A stretch of 32,556 nt of DNA from an uncultured Paracoccaceae bacterium (GCA_905182355.1 CAJJBH010000007.1:1-32556); one strand, 5' to 3'. Numbered from the stretch's first letter, positions 8,849-18,889 are shown. Made by a program: numbers and translations. The notes: generated from the sequence alone by a model not told the origin.

Positions 8849-11776
8849 ATGGCATATCAGACACGCGGGCGCGATCCATTGTTGGACAGTAACATGGCCG
8901 AAGCAATCGAAAAACGCGGCAAAGAACTGATCGGAATTGTCTTGATTGTCCTCGGATTGATGGCTGCTGCGATGATCGGCAGTTATACGCCGGATGATCC
9001 CAATTGGATGGTGTCAACGGACGCACAAGTCCAAAACTTGCTAGGCCGCACAGGTGCTTCTATCGCCGCGCCTTTGTTCATGATCGTTGGTTGGGGTGCT
9101 TGGGGCATTGCTGCGATCCTGTTGGTCTGGGGTGCACGATTTGCCCTGCATCGGGGACAAGAACGCGCTGTTGGCCGTTTGATTTTTGCGCCAATTGCTG
9201 TCGCATTAGGGTCGATCTATGGTGCCACGCTTGAGCCAAGTCAGATTTGGTTGCAAACTCACAGCTTTGGTCTGGGCGGATTGTTTGGCGACACCGTTAT
9301 GGGAATTATCCTCACGATCTTGCCGTTGGGATCAGCCTTCGCAATCAAACTTGTGTCTTTGTTGATGGGCATTTCCATCGTCGCCTTGGGCGCGTTCGTC
9401 TTGGGCTTTACCAAGCCGGAAATGATGCGTGCCGGACGTTTCCTATTGCTTGGCCTAATAATGATTTACGCAGGTTTTATGACGGTGCTTGGTAAAGGGG
9501 CCAGTTCCGCAGTTGTTGCTGGTCGCCACATGCAAGCTCGCAACGCAGATCGCAAAGAACGCAATCGTGTTGAAGCTGATGAAGCGGCAGCCTACGCCGC
9601 AGCTGTCTCTGCTGTTCCTGCTACACCTGTTTACGGCGACCCAATGTTGGCTGCGATGCCAGAGCCGATGTTGCAGGAACCAACATATGCTCCGGATCCC
9701 GGCGTCAAAACGGGTATTCTTGCGCGGATGCCATCTTTGATCAAACGTGTCGAACCTGTTGTCCAAGAGATGCCAGAACACGAACTGATCGAAACCTTCA
9801 GCCATAACGATGTGGTTGATGCACCTGATGATGACCGCATCAAAGCCAAGATTGCAGGTGTAATACAATCACGTGTCCGTTCCCAACCTTCGGTGCAAAT
9901 TGAAGCTGTGTCGCCGCTGACGAAGGGCCGTGGACATGGTCCCGTACCTCTTGTGCTGAATACAGTGCAGCCCACACAGTCAGAAGTTCACATTGAGCAA
10001 GTAGGGCTGCGCGCAGAGCCACCTTTAACTGCGCCAGTTGCACCGTTGCGCACAGAGCCGCCATTGGTTGATCAGGCCGCACCTGCAGCCAAGGTGACAA
10101 TTTCCAGCGTGCAAGTCTCACCTGTTCAGCAAACCCAGCCGCTGCCAATCCCTGTTGCTGAACCTCGCAAAGTTGTTCAACAACCAATCCGCAAAGTAGT
10201 GCAGCCAAGTGTCCGTGCAAAAGCCGAAGCGCAGCCGAGCCTGTCGTTTGAAGACAAGCGTCCTGCGTTTGAATTGCCGCCGCTGAACTTGTTGGAAAGT
10301 GCAGACGACGTCCAGCATCAGCACCTTAGCGACGAGGCGTTAGAAGAAAACGCGCGTATGTTGGAAAACGTTCTGGACGATTATGGCGTCAAAGGGGAGA
10401 TCGTAGCGGTCCGTCCGGGCCCGGTTGTCACGATGTACGAACTTGAACCTGCACCGGGTTTGAAAGCCAGCCGCGTTATTGGCTTGGCTGATGATATCGC
10501 CCGTTCAATGGCGGCCCTGTCAGCCCGCGTTTCTACAGTTCCAGGTCGTTCTGTAATAGGTATCGAATTGCCAAATGAACACCGCGAAAAAGTTGTCCTG
10601 CGTGAGATCTTATCAAGCCGTGACTTTGGGGACAGCAACATGCGTTTGCCCCTTGCCTTGGGCAAAGACATCGGCGGCGACAGCATGGTGGCAAACCTTG
10701 CCAAAATGCCCCATCTCTTGATTGCGGGTACAACTGGTTCTGGTAAATCCGTTGCCATCAACACGATGATCTTGTCGTTGCTCTATAAGCTGACACCGCA
10801 AGAATGCCGTATGATTATGATCGACCCTAAGATGCTGGAACTGTCGGTTTATGATGGCATTCCACATCTTCTGTCCCCTGTCGTAACAGACCCTAAAAAG
10901 GCTGTTGTGGCACTGAAATGGACGGTGGGCGAGATGGAAGAACGGTATCGCAAGATGTCCAAAATGGGCGTTCGCAACATTGAAGGTTATAATGGTCGTG
11001 TACGCGAAGCGCTTGCAAAAGGTGAGTTGTTCAGCCGTACGGTTCAAACTGGATTTGATGATGATACGGGTGAACCGATCTTTGAGACCGAAGAAAATAC
11101 ACCCGAAGCGTTGCCATATATCGTTGTGATTGTGGACGAGATGGCCGACCTGATGATGGTTGCAGGCAAAGAGATCGAAGCCTGTATCCAGCGCTTGGCG
11201 CAGATGGCGCGTGCCTCTGGTATTCACCTGATCATGGCAACACAACGTCCGTCGGTTGACGTTATCACTGGTACAATCAAAGCGAACTTCCCAACGCGGA
11301 TTTCATTCCAAGTGACCTCGAAGATCGACAGCCGCACCATCCTTGGTGAAATGGGCGCTGAACAACTTTTGGGCATGGGTGACATGTTGTATATGGCAGG
11401 CGGTGCAAAGATTACGCGTTGTCACGGTCCGTTTGTGAGCGATGAAGAAGTCGAAGAAATTGTGAACCATTTGAAGGCATTTGGAACACCTGACTATATC
11501 ACAGGTGTTGTGGATGGTCCTGACGAAGACAAGGAAAACAGCATTGATGCAGTCCTTGGATTGGGCGGCAACACTGATGGTGAAGATGCGCTTTATGACA
11601 CGGCTGTGGCAATTGTCGTGAAGGATCGCAAATGTTCGACCAGCTATATCCAGCGCAAACTAGCGATTGGCTATAACAAGGCCGCAAGGTTGGTTGAACA
11701 GATGGAAGATCAGGGACTTGTTTCATCCGCAAACCATGTTGGTAAGCGTGAAATATTGGTTCCCGAGCACGGCTAG
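8849..11776 (+). CDS. ftsK: FtsK/SpoIIIE-family DNA translocase
   Basis: A 975-residue protein, a normal size for alphaproteobacterial FtsK. The N-terminal ~200 residues hold hydrophobic segments that anchor it at the septum (e.g. [18 protein letters not shown]). A Pro/Gln/Val-rich linker spans about residues 215-480. The motor follows, with Walker A GTTGSGKS at 627-634 and Walker [10 protein letters not shown] near 757-765. A C-terminal winged-helix gamma domain ([26 protein letters not shown]) reads polar KOPS sequences in known homologues. The protein pumps DNA during division and promotes dimer resolution at dif. AGGCGAGG precedes the ATG. A strong terminator at 11789-11825 ends the unit. 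Confidence 0.97.
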   Translation: MAYQTRGRDPLLDSNMAEAIEKRGKELIGIVLIVLGLMAAAMIGSYTPDDPNWMVSTDAQVQNLLGRTGASIAAPLFMIVGWGAWGIAAILLVWGARFALHRGQERAVGRLIFAPIAVALGSIYGATLEPSQIWLQTHSFGLGGLFGDTVMGIILTILPLGSAFAIKLVSLLMGISIVALGAFVLGFTKPEMMRAGRFLLLGLIMIYAGFMTVLGKGASSAVVAGRHMQARNADRKERNRVEADEAAAYAAAVSAVPATPVYGDPMLAAMPEPMLQEPTYAPDPGVKTGILARMPSLIKRVEPVVQEMPEHELIETFSHNDVVDAPDDDRIKAKIAGVIQSRVRSQPSVQIEAVSPLTKGRGHGPVPLVLNTVQPTQSEVHIEQVGLRAEPPLTAPVAPLRTEPPLVDQAAPAAKVTISSVQVSPVQQTQPLPIPVAEPRKVVQQPIRKVVQPSVRAKAEAQPSLSFEDKRPAFELPPLNLLESADDVQHQHLSDEALEENARMLENVLDDYGVKGEIVAVRPGPVVTMYELEPAPGLKASRVIGLADDIARSMAALSARVSTVPGRSVIGIELPNEHREKVVLREILSSRDFGDSNMRLPLALGKDIGGDSMVANLAKMPHLLIAGTTGSGKSVAINTMILSLLYKLTPQECRMIMIDPKMLELSVYDGIPHLLSPVVTDPKKAVVALKWTVGEMEERYRKMSKMGVRNIEGYNGRVREALAKGELFSRTVQTGFDDDTGEPIFETEENTPEALPYIVVIVDEMADLMMVAGKEIEACIQRLAQMARASGIHLIMATQRPSVDVITGTIKANFPTRISFQVTSKIDSRTILGEMGAEQLLGMGDMLYMAGGAKITRCHGPFVSDEEVEEIVNHLKAFGTPDYITGVVDGPDEDKENSIDAVLGLGGNTDGEDALYDTAVAIVVKDRKCSTSYIQRKLAIGYNKAARLVEQMEDQGLVSSANHVGKREILVPEHG

Positions 11777-11788
11777 ATCCTAACTTTG

Positions 11789-11825
11789 TTGGCGGCTGGA
11801 TACTGAGTATCTGGCCGCCAATTTC
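11789..11825 (+). terminator. Strong hairpin terminator after ftsK
   Basis: Arms at 11789-11803 and 11807-11821 form a 15-bp stem (two G-T wobbles) around a 3-base loop, followed by TTTCCC. It sits 12 bases after the ftsK stop. It insulates the housekeeping block from the spike genes and is an approximate left boundary of the accessory region. Confidence 0.75.
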
Positions 11826-11912
11826 CCGTTGATAGATCCAGCGTACGGTTGATTATCAAAAGATACACTCCTCTGATTGAAGTTTACGCGATCAATCATT
11901 GAGGAAGTTTAC

Positions 11913-12182
11913 ATGCACATTTCAGATAAGTTTAGCGAATATACTTCTGGCCTTAGTAGCCTGATTTGCGGCGGGTTTGACATAGCGCCAGACGATGCAA
12001 CGGACCTTTCAAGCGTGACACGGGCAATCATTTTAGGAGCAGCAGGCGACGTCGCGGTTGTCCTAAAGAACGGTGATGCGATCACATTTCCCGCGCTGGC
12101 TGCGGGTGTCATTTATCCGGTCCGCGTTTCACGTGTATTGGCAACTGGAACAACGGCAACAGGCCTCAAGGGGTTGATCTAA
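11913..12182 (+). CDS. GTA/phage head-spike base protein, RCAP_rcc01079 (GhsA)-like
   Basis: An 89-residue protein starting at ATG 11913, with GAGGAAG 6 bases upstream; an in-frame TTG at 11877 has no such site. The pattern is that of the small spike base family named after R. capsulatus rcc01079: DIAPDDATDLSSVTRAIILG, GDVAVVLKNGDAITFPALAAG, then YPVRVSRVLATGTTATGLKG. In R. capsulatus, GhsA and GhsB (rcc01079-rcc01080) form spikes on the gene transfer agent head that bind the recipient capsule, and they are encoded away from the main GTA cluster. The stop overlaps the next start (TAATG), so the two genes are coupled. Related proteins also occur in prophages, so GTA membership is inferred. Confidence 0.7.
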   Translation: MHISDKFSEYTSGLSSLICGGFDIAPDDATDLSSVTRAIILGAAGDVAVVLKNGDAITFPALAAGVIYPVRVSRVLATGTTATGLKGLI

Positions 12183-13535
12183 TGCTTGGGGCTGGCTTGG
12201 GGCTTCATCCTCAATACAGTATTTTGGCTTTGGATACCTTGGATTTTCCAGTGAGGTTTGAATGGGATCAAGGTCGGTTTCCTGTTCAGGTCACTGATAG
12301 AGGGGGCGGGTTTGTTTCAAACCTCATACCACGTGATCTTGTTGACCCTGCCATTTGGACTGGCGTTGCGATCCATGTTGATCGTGTAACTGGCGACGAT
12401 GGGAATTCGGGGTTGGGCGCAATTGACGGGGATTTCATCGGAGCCAAACGCACGATTTACAGTGCCTTTGCTGCGGGCAATGCAACGGGTGCGCCGTATC
12501 GTGTTATTGTTAAGGCGGGCGAATATGAGGAAAGCGCATTCACCCGAAACGGGAATGACGAACCGGATCAAGCGGTTGCAATCCTTGGGTGGGGTGGGCC
12601 CGTTCATTATCGCACTGGTCCGTTTTCCGTAAACTGGTCGAATGCCGGAGGTAGTTATTCAGCCACAGTGAGTGTTGTGAAACGCGTATTTCGGACTGAT
12701 ATTTTAACCTCTGATGGAAACTATACGGAACTGGTTAAGGCTGCGGATTTGGTATCATGCCAAGCGACGGTGGGAACGTGGTTTCCGGATGGAGGTACGG
12801 TGCATGTGAACATCGGAAGTCAGCCGACAAATGACGGAATTGCACTGATCCGAAGTTTCCACGGTGCGCGGTTCATGACCCATACGTCGGATATGTATCT
12901 TGAAGACATTCATTTCGAAGGCGGCATCACCGGTGCTTTGCATTTTGATCCTGTGTCGACGCGCAATATCGTTGGGGTAAACTGCAGTTTCAAATACTCG
13001 GCACCATCTAATCCAAATGTTCCTTTGGACGCGGTGCGGATTCGGCGGACAAACGGGCTGGTCGCGTTTTTTGATTGCGATGCATCGATGGGTGCAAAAG
13101 ACGGGTGGTCGTTTCACGAGGATGGCAACGGCGGAATGCACGTCCTTTTACAGAACTGCAGTGGCCTGCAAAATGGGATTGATCCAGCAACGTCTTGCAA
13201 CGGATTTACCACCCACGATGCAATTCGTTCGTTCGATCGTATTGGGCGGCACATATGGCCTGTCGCGCAAAGGAACGGAAGTGCACTGTATTCAATCGAC
13301 GCAAACATGGCTGGTTGGGGTGACGGCTGTCGCCCGCGATATTGATGGCACATCGGTTGCATTCAAGTGCTCGAATCAAGCTTCAATGTGGTTGCAAAAC
13401 ACTGAAGCGGACGCCGCAGGTGCCACTATGAATTATGCAATCGAGGCGAATGCAGGGGCTGTGTTTACACGTTCTCATACTGACATCGCAGGTACATATG
13501 CGACGTCAGTAGGTGGAACCATTTCAGGGTTTTGA
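12182..13535 (+). pseudogene. GTA/phage head-spike fibre-like beta-helix protein (GhsB-like), frameshifted at a (TTCG)3 repeat
   Basis: The first frame gives a 387-residue protein ending at 13345, but its last ~36 residues are out of frame. Similarity-like coding continues in the +1 frame to a stop at 13533-13535 (VLGGTYGLS ... GTISGF). The switch lies at three tandem TTCG units (13224-13235). Removing one unit joins the frames as HDAIRSIVLGGTYG, giving about 449 residues. The body looks like a right-handed beta-helix fibre: WTGVAIHVDRVTGDDGNSG, YRVIVKAGEYEE, MYLEDIHFEGG. It follows the spike-base gene directly, as in R. capsulatus ghsA-ghsB, whose fibre binds capsule. It could be a mutation, a phase-variable state or an assembly error. 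The 3' end overlaps the convergent GumK-like gene by 61 bases. Confidence 0.68.
13224..13235. repeat. Tetranucleotide tandem repeat (TTCG)3 at the spike fibre frameshift
   Basis: Three perfect TTCG units in tandem, followed by the near-copy ATCG. A change of one unit shifts the reading frame by one base, and loss of one unit restores the full spike fibre frame. Three units is short for a classical slipped-strand phase-variation tract. Confidence 0.9.
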
Positions 13536-14608
13536 GAAAGCGCAATCGCAAGGGCTGACCAGTCTTGGATTACCTCTGGGCGCTTTGGCATATTTTCACA
13601 GCGATCCAACGCGTTTGGATCGCTGTAACCAATTATGCTGGGCATCGAGGGATCACATAGACGATCAGGTCCAAAAATTGGCAGCCCGTGGTGGCGATAC
13701 AGAAGCATACGATTGCTGTTGGTTGATTGATATTCAACGCCTGGCTGGTCAATGTAGGGGGCTAATCCAATGTCTGCGTGGGCGATAAACCCAAGGACAC
13801 AATCGAAGTTGACTTCATTGTGAAAAATTAGATTCTTGGGACTATCTCGTAGGGTACCCTTTGTCCGTCCAAGCACATGTATTTGCCAATTTGTGCGGCT
13901 TTTAGCGATCCAAGAAAGCGCATCATGATCCAGCTGGGTGGTCCCGGCACATACTGCGATCTTCCTATCTTTCGTTTGCTGATATGGTGAAGTGCGTGTT
14001 CCTTTCATCTGAATCTGAGGAATTCCCATAGGATCTACCGTAGTGTTGTTGTGGTCAAAACGATCTATTAGACCCTGATTTGCGCTGCTAATTCGAGTGA
14101 AGTGGTGTTGGTTTTTTTGCTCCGCGCGTAACAGAAAATCTGGAGCATTTAATAGACGGATATCGTCATTGACGCGGTAGATGCGTGCCGCCTTTGTAGC
14201 GTATTGCGCGACCATTGGTGCAAGCAGAACAGGTGCGCCGCTTTCACAAATAACAAGGTCTACGTTCGCCAGCGGTCTGCGCAGTTTTGGACGCCAGTAT
14301 GTTTCGAAAGTTTGACAAAAGGCAGAGAGGATTTTATCCGTAAATCGGCCCCCTATCTTTATAGGATGAATAGGGGAAAGTCCGTAGATTGTGGTCAGCG
14401 TGTTTGAGTGCACGTACTGCCCCTGCTTTGGATTATACCCCAGTACCTTTAAACGGTGGTCCGTTTTAAGGTAGGAGACCCAACTGTAGCCAACGGTCAC
14501 AAACGTCACATGCCAACCCATTTTTTGAAGATGGTCTGACACCCACAAGATACTGCCGCGTCGCTTCTGAAACGGAAAATGCCCAGTGATTATGATAGCG
14601 CGCTTCAC
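13475..14608 (-). CDS. GumK-like (GT70) glucuronosyltransferase
   Basis: A 377-residue GT-B-fold glycosyltransferase starting with GTG at 14608, which overlaps the stop of the flippase gene upstream (GTGA). The N-terminus KRAIIITGHFPFQKRRGSILW followed by WHVTFVTVGYSWVSYL closely matches the GumK pattern. Xanthomonas GumK is a membrane-associated enzyme that adds glucuronic acid from UDP-GlcA to the mannose of lipid-linked xanthan intermediates. The C-terminal half has GIAHAD-like and STNSNRMLLYRHHGLPIFGP segments typical of sugar-nucleotide binding. It lies at the 3' end of a reverse operon with the flippase, acyltransferase, polymerase and sulfotransferase. The last 61 bases overlap the spike fibre frame on the other strand. 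Confidence 0.78.
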   Translation of the reverse strand: MKRAIIITGHFPFQKRRGSILWVSDHLQKMGWHVTFVTVGYSWVSYLKTDHRLKVLGYNPKQGQYVHSNTLTTIYGLSPIHPIKIGGRFTDKILSAFCQTFETYWRPKLRRPLANVDLVICESGAPVLLAPMVAQYATKAARIYRVNDDIRLLNAPDFLLRAEQKNQHHFTRISSANQGLIDRFDHNNTTVDPMGIPQIQMKGTRTSPYQQTKDRKIAVCAGTTQLDHDALSWIAKSRTNWQIHVLGRTKGTLRDSPKNLIFHNEVNFDCVLGFIAHADIGLAPYIDQPGVEYQSTNSNRMLLYRHHGLPIFGPDRLCDPSMPSIIGYSDPNALDRCENMPKRPEVIQDWSALAIALSQNPEMVPPTDVAYVPAMSV

Positions 14609-15947
14609 GCAAAAAACTTTGGTCGGGTCGTGAATTGGAATGCTGTAAGGACAAGTAGATATATGGCGGTCCCGAATGCAATTCGCCCAATAAGGGGCAG
14701 TGGAGTTTGCGTTACAGCCACCAGCATTGCTAGGCCCGCCAATATGGGTCGTGCGGTTGGGATAAGGGTAGATGGGTGGATGGACAACTTCAGGAACGCT
14801 GTCTTTAGAAACCAGCCCAAGATAAAGATATTTGCGAGCGACAATACAAGTGCAACATGGGTTGCGGAATATTGTAGCATTGGGATCGTGAAGGTGGCGC
14901 TAATGCAAAACGTCCAAATGGCGCGGCGCAAGATTAACTTGGACGCCCCGCGTGCCAGGAGTGCTTGGGTCAATGTCATAACAAGGGCCGCGCTTAATCC
15001 TAATGGGATCAACGCCAGAAGGATTGGGGCAACGATCAGCGCATGTGAACTGCCAACGATTGGTTCCAGAACCTGCATCGTTGAGGAGGCCAATCCAAAC
15101 CAAACCCAACACGCAAAGATTGCACTTAGGCGCAGGCTTTGGTGGATTTCAACGCTGAAAACGGCTGATGTTTTGAGGGACGCAAATTTTGGCAATGCAA
15201 GGTATCGCATAGGCGCAAGTGTCAGTGCATCCAGCATCGATAATATGCGGGTCGCAATCTGAAATGCACCGGCGGATGGAAGGCCGATAAAGAAGCCAAT
15301 GCAGATTTGTGCAAGTGGCATTACACCAGAGTTTAGAACATCACGTCCTGAGATACGAAATACGGTCATAAAGGTGAGGCGCATGTACTTTTCCGCTGGT
15401 GCCGCCGTGGGAATCCAGCCTGCCAAGAGGATAGAAGTGATGGCGGACAAAGCAGTATTCAGAACGGCAAAAATCACCAAAGCCGTGGCACCTGCGCCTG
15501 CGTACAGTGCGCACAGCGCAACTGCTGTGGCGATACCCTGTGCGCAGGTTGTTCGAAGGGCGAGTGCACGAATGTTCAGCCGTTTTCGAAGCAATCCATC
15601 ACTGACTGCAGATAGGCCAAGAAGTATAGGTATGATTGCGAGGGGATAAAACGACATCGGAAACCCCAACCCAAAGGCGATCAAAAAGTACAGGGTGGAT
15701 AGAATGATGCCCATGATCACTGCCAGCCAAAACAGGGCGTGAAGTCTATGGGAGGTCGCCGATTTTATACAACTGTTTCGCCAATGCCTGCGTTGTGGAT
15801 ACCCTGCGTCAATTTGATCACCGCGAAGGCTGTTGCAAAGGCCCCGAATTGTTCAAGCGAAAGGGTGCGCGCCGCGATTAGAAATACAATCGCATTCAGT
15901 CCAATACGCGACCATTGCAATAGGACGGACCACAAAAGCGAGCTCAT
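14605..15947 (-). pseudogene. Wzx-type polysaccharide flippase, split by a one-base frameshift
   Basis: Two pieces in different frames form one MATE/MOP-family flippase of about 447 residues. The first (15947-15765, 60 residues: FLIAARTLSLEQFGAFATAFAVI ... GETVV) is the classic start of this family. The second (in frame from about 15765 to 14605) continues with TSHRLHALFWLAV and many hydrophobic segments. One extra A near 15770 (GTA-ATA-AAA instead of GTA-TAA) would restore TVVIKSATSHRL. The role would be to flip the lipid-linked repeat unit to the periplasm. ATGA overlap with the acyltransferase upstream and GTGA overlap with gumK downstream show operon membership. The restart could give an N-truncated protein from GTG 15720, but losing the first helices would likely inactivate it. 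A sequencing error is possible. Confidence 0.75.
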
Positions 15948-16945
15948 GCGAACACCTGCTTTTGTTTTTCCCCTAAAAATGGTCGCTCAACCCAAAGGTG
16001 AACCAAAACAGCGAGGCCAATGGATAGCAGGCTGATTGATAAAACATAGGCCCAAAAACCAAGTGTCGATTGAGGTAAAACTGGCACTAACAACAGGGTT
16101 CCTATCCGTAAAGTAAACCGATGTGACAGGTATAGGGCATATGATGAATTACCAAGTATTTGCCATCTGGCGAAAAGAGGAGGGCAAAAAAGCGTGCCTG
16201 CTGCTACGATTAAGACGGCCGGAACTCCTGCTGCGATAAAGCGTGGAAGATCAGTTGATCCCATCGCAATCAAAAGCGTCAGTCCGATTAGGAAAAGGCT
16301 GACTGCAACTGGTGTTTTCGGAGTATGCCAGCCTTGTTGATAGATTTTTGCCAACAAAATGCCAAAGATAAATTCAGTAATTATGGTATTGGTCCAGTAC
16401 AGCCAGGGAGCAGTCTGGAATTCGATTAGTGTAGGTAGAAGAACGACAGATATGATCCCAACGCACAGCGTGAGTGTTGCGTGGCCTGCCAATAAGCTGA
16501 AGGCACAGAGAGTGTAAAAAAACATCTCGTAATTTAGTGTCCAACCAAGGGAGAGTATGGGTGCGATTCTTCCATCAGGTCGTGCATAAGGAAAAAATCC
16601 GTATGACGATAAGATTTGGCCGAATTCAAATTTCGTGTCTTTTGGTCCGTCGGGGAAAACTAAAATCGTAATTACCATAAGTGTAGTGAACAAATAATAT
16701 AACGGTGCAACTCGCATGAAACGACGTTTTAGGAATGCGATTGGTCGTCCCAAATAGCGGGTCGCTGACAAGGTGATAATAAAGCCTGATATTACAAAAA
16801 ATATATCCACACCGCGTGTCCAGGGAATGAAATTCAGACCGAAAGACATTGCAAAGTAATGTTCGGCCTCTGCGATCGCGTGACCAATCAAAACCATGAT
16901 CGCGGCAAATGCGCGTAAAAATTGTAGCCCCCCTAATTTAGGCAT
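15944..16945 (-). CDS. Acyltransferase 3 family membrane protein (EPS acylation)
   Basis: About 333 residues from ATG 16945, with AAGG 7 bases upstream; the longer frame to 16996 lies inside the polymerase gene. It has the acyltransferase-3 layout: LQFLRAFAAIMVLIGHA in the first helix, DIFFVISGFIITL, FLKRRFMRVAPLYYL, then about ten membrane segments ending in VHLWVERPFL. Members transfer acetyl or similar groups to polysaccharides at the inner membrane, like GumF/GumG or ExoZ. It overlaps the polymerase stop by 8 bases and the flippase start by ATGA. Position inside the cluster implies acylation of the repeat unit. Confidence 0.87.
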   Translation of the reverse strand: MPKLGGLQFLRAFAAIMVLIGHAIAEAEHYFAMSFGLNFIPWTRGVDIFFVISGFIITLSATRYLGRPIAFLKRRFMRVAPLYYLFTTLMVITILVFPDGPKDTKFEFGQILSSYGFFPYARPDGRIAPILSLGWTLNYEMFFYTLCAFSLLAGHATLTLCVGIISVVLLPTLIEFQTAPWLYWTNTIITEFIFGILLAKIYQQGWHTPKTPVAVSLFLIGLTLLIAMGSTDLPRFIAAGVPAVLIVAAGTLFCPPLFARWQILGNSSYALYLSHRFTLRIGTLLLVPVLPQSTLGFWAYVLSISLLSIGLAVLVHLWVERPFLGEKQKQVFA

Positions 16946-18194
16946 CTGATGACCTTGCTGAGTAGGCTTTGGGCTGCATCGAAACGCCACGTACAAGCAC
17001 CCAAATGAACCCTATGACAGCGACCGAAAACAAAAAGTTTTGATGGGTGAAATAGATACCGTGCGTAGAAAATAGTAAAGCCGCACCCAGTTGGGCATAG
17101 ACACAGGCCCACATAAAACTTTGATGTGCTTTGACAAATATCATGCGAAAGATGAAGGCACAGGCAGCAATAAATAGAGATCCCAAAAAGGGGCCAAAAT
17201 CTACATAGGCGGCTGTGAAAAAAGGGAAGTCACCGCCGCCAAGTACACCGTCCAATTTCGCCATTTTTGGTTCAAGAACGTGGGCAAAAAAACCATCAGT
17301 AAATGTTAGAAACATGAACCCTCGCAATGAAACGCCACCTAATGTGTGTGGGATTTCAGTGTGTAGCGGCGCAAACCCATTCCAAAGATCGTTGACGTGA
17401 TAGAAGGCCAACTTTTGGATACCTATATCAAGGATGGGTCGTTGTATTTGGGCGTTTATAACGCTTTCGCGCAGCACCCACGTGGTTAAGAATACGATCA
17501 AGGCAAGCCCCAACCATGCAATCCCAGCCACCTTTCTGCGCAACAGACACGTGACCAAATAGGATGACAAGAGAAGCTGAAACAACAATAGTCTTTGGCT
17601 CATCACGATCGGCAATATGAACAAGGCAACGACATTTACGCTAAGGGTTATAATGCAAAAAAGTTGTGCTTTACGCGATAAGGGTTGATAAATTTTCATC
17701 GTCAGAATGGCAGCGGCAAAACACCCTGTTGCCGGCAAAGCGGCGTAAAACAACCGCATACCTGTGAATAGTTTATTTCCCAACAAAACATCACGGGCTC
17801 CAATTGCATCAACATATGCCATCGCGACTAGATTCGCCAATCCACCCAACTTTAAGGCAGACAAAACAACCCACAGGCATGTGATCGCGATAAGGATAAA
17901 GTTGACACCAAAGAGGATTGTGGCAGCCCGTTCTAAATCGAAATTGGTCATAAAGGTGGGTGGCGTCTTTAGGCTGGCCCGCGCCGCAATGTCTCCAGCC
18001 AAATACACCAGCATGGAAAGCGCGATCCAAATTGCCCCGATTAACGTGAATGCCGAAAGGTCCAAGTTTTCGCGGACCATGAACAATGTGACGAGGTCAA
18101 AATACTCAAGGTTGTTCAGGGTGACGCCCGCAATCGCGATCGTTGCACCCCAACAGATCAATATTAAATTTGAAGGCGAAAGGATAGGCATCAT
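16938..18194 (-). CDS. Wzy-like polysaccharide polymerase
   Basis: A 418-residue protein dominated by about 10-12 hydrophobic segments, with a larger loop in the C-terminal half (around LAFYHVNDLWNGFAPLHTEIPH ... DGFFAHVLEP). No soluble catalytic motif is present. This is the expected look of O-antigen/EPS polymerases, which are poorly conserved and recognised by topology and context. Neighbours are a flippase, acyltransferases and a co-polymerase, so it probably joins repeat units in the periplasm, like GumE. Its ATG overlaps the stop of the sulfotransferase (ATGA). The exact name is inferred. Confidence 0.72.
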   Translation of the reverse strand: MMPILSPSNLILICWGATIAIAGVTLNNLEYFDLVTLFMVRENLDLSAFTLIGAIWIALSMLVYLAGDIAARASLKTPPTFMTNFDLERAATILFGVNFILIAITCLWVVLSALKLGGLANLVAMAYVDAIGARDVLLGNKLFTGMRLFYAALPATGCFAAAILTMKIYQPLSRKAQLFCIITLSVNVVALFILPIVMSQRLLLFQLLLSSYLVTCLLRRKVAGIAWLGLALIVFLTTWVLRESVINAQIQRPILDIGIQKLAFYHVNDLWNGFAPLHTEIPHTLGGVSLRGFMFLTFTDGFFAHVLEPKMAKLDGVLGGGDFPFFTAAYVDFGPFLGSLFIAACAFIFRMIFVKAHQSFMWACVYAQLGAALLFSTHGIYFTHQNFLFSVAVIGFIWVLVRGVSMQPKAYSARSSDA

Positions 18195-18889
18195 GCGGCA
18201 AGGCGCTTACGTTGCATTGCCTCGTAGATTGTTGAATCCGCTGCACAAAGCGTTGAAATATGATCGACTAAGTGTGATGGAACAACAGTCGGTTCAGGTG
18301 CATTGTTTCGTCGCCATCGTGGCAAAGACTTTCCTGTAATCCGCTCTAGCCCTGCGGCAAAATCTTTTGGTTCTGACAAGTCCCCAACCAGTGCAAATTT
18401 GGCAAGATTTGTGATAGCGAGGTCAATCAGTTGTTGAGTGTTCATTCCATAAGATTGCCCGCCTTGGGCAAAGTAGAATAAATACTGCGATGCCAGACGC
18501 GCAGCATCTTGGGTGTTTAGAAACCCTGCTAACGTATGGGGCCGGTCTTTGGATGGGTGTTTGCGCTGCAGGTAGTTGTAATGGGACACAAACCGTTCAG
18601 CCGGATCGCGCAGCATCGTGATAAGTTTATAATCCTGCGCAACTGGTTTTTGTAAGGCTGGACCATATCTGACATGGCCAGAAATCATCTTAACCTTACG
18701 AGCCATCAACTTTTTCAGTTGGGCATCACGTGCGCTGTAGTCATTAATGATATAGCCATCGCCGTGTAAATCGGGATTGCCTTGGTTCAAAGAAATGCTT
18801 GCCTGGGACAGTATGAACCGGACGCGCAACGCCGCACCAAAGGTTGAGCCACCACACTTTGGGACATGGATATATACGAAACCTGTCAT
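18191..18889 (-). CDS. Sulfotransferase family protein
   Basis: A 232-residue enzyme from ATG 18889, with AAAGGA 6 bases upstream; the frame extends upstream to 19036 but without a better start. It has the PAPS-binding loop HVPKCGGSTFG (residues 8-18), the SGHVRYG segment with H72, and the 3'-phosphate-binding region RDPAERFVSHYNY with R94 and S102. Such enzymes move sulfate from PAPS onto a carbohydrate. Being the first gene of the reverse operon that also holds the polymerase, acyltransferase, flippase and gumK-like genes suggests that EPS is the target. No PAPS synthesis gene is in the window. It is divergent from the GT4 gene, with a CtrA-like site between them. Confidence 0.83.
   Translation of the reverse strand: MTGFVYIHVPKCGGSTFGAALRVRFILSQASISLNQGNPDLHGDGYIINDYSARDAQLKKLMARKVKMISGHVRYGPALQKPVAQDYKLITMLRDPAERFVSHYNYLQRKHPSKDRPHTLAGFLNTQDAARLASQYLFYFAQGGQSYGMNTQQLIDLAITNLAKFALVGDLSEPKDFAAGLERITGKSLPRWRRNNAPEPTVVPSHLVDHISTLCAADSTIYEAMQRKRLAA

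Noticed and set aside
13017..13535. Separate 172-codon gene starting at 13017
   Set aside because: Only its C-terminal part looks real, and it joins the upstream frame at the TTCG repeat; it is the end of the spike fibre gene and not a gene of its own.
11913..13535. Prophage remnant
   Set aside because: No integrase, terminase, portal, capsid or tail gene is nearby; an isolated spike pair fits the dispersed GTA pattern better, though phage ancestry is not excluded.
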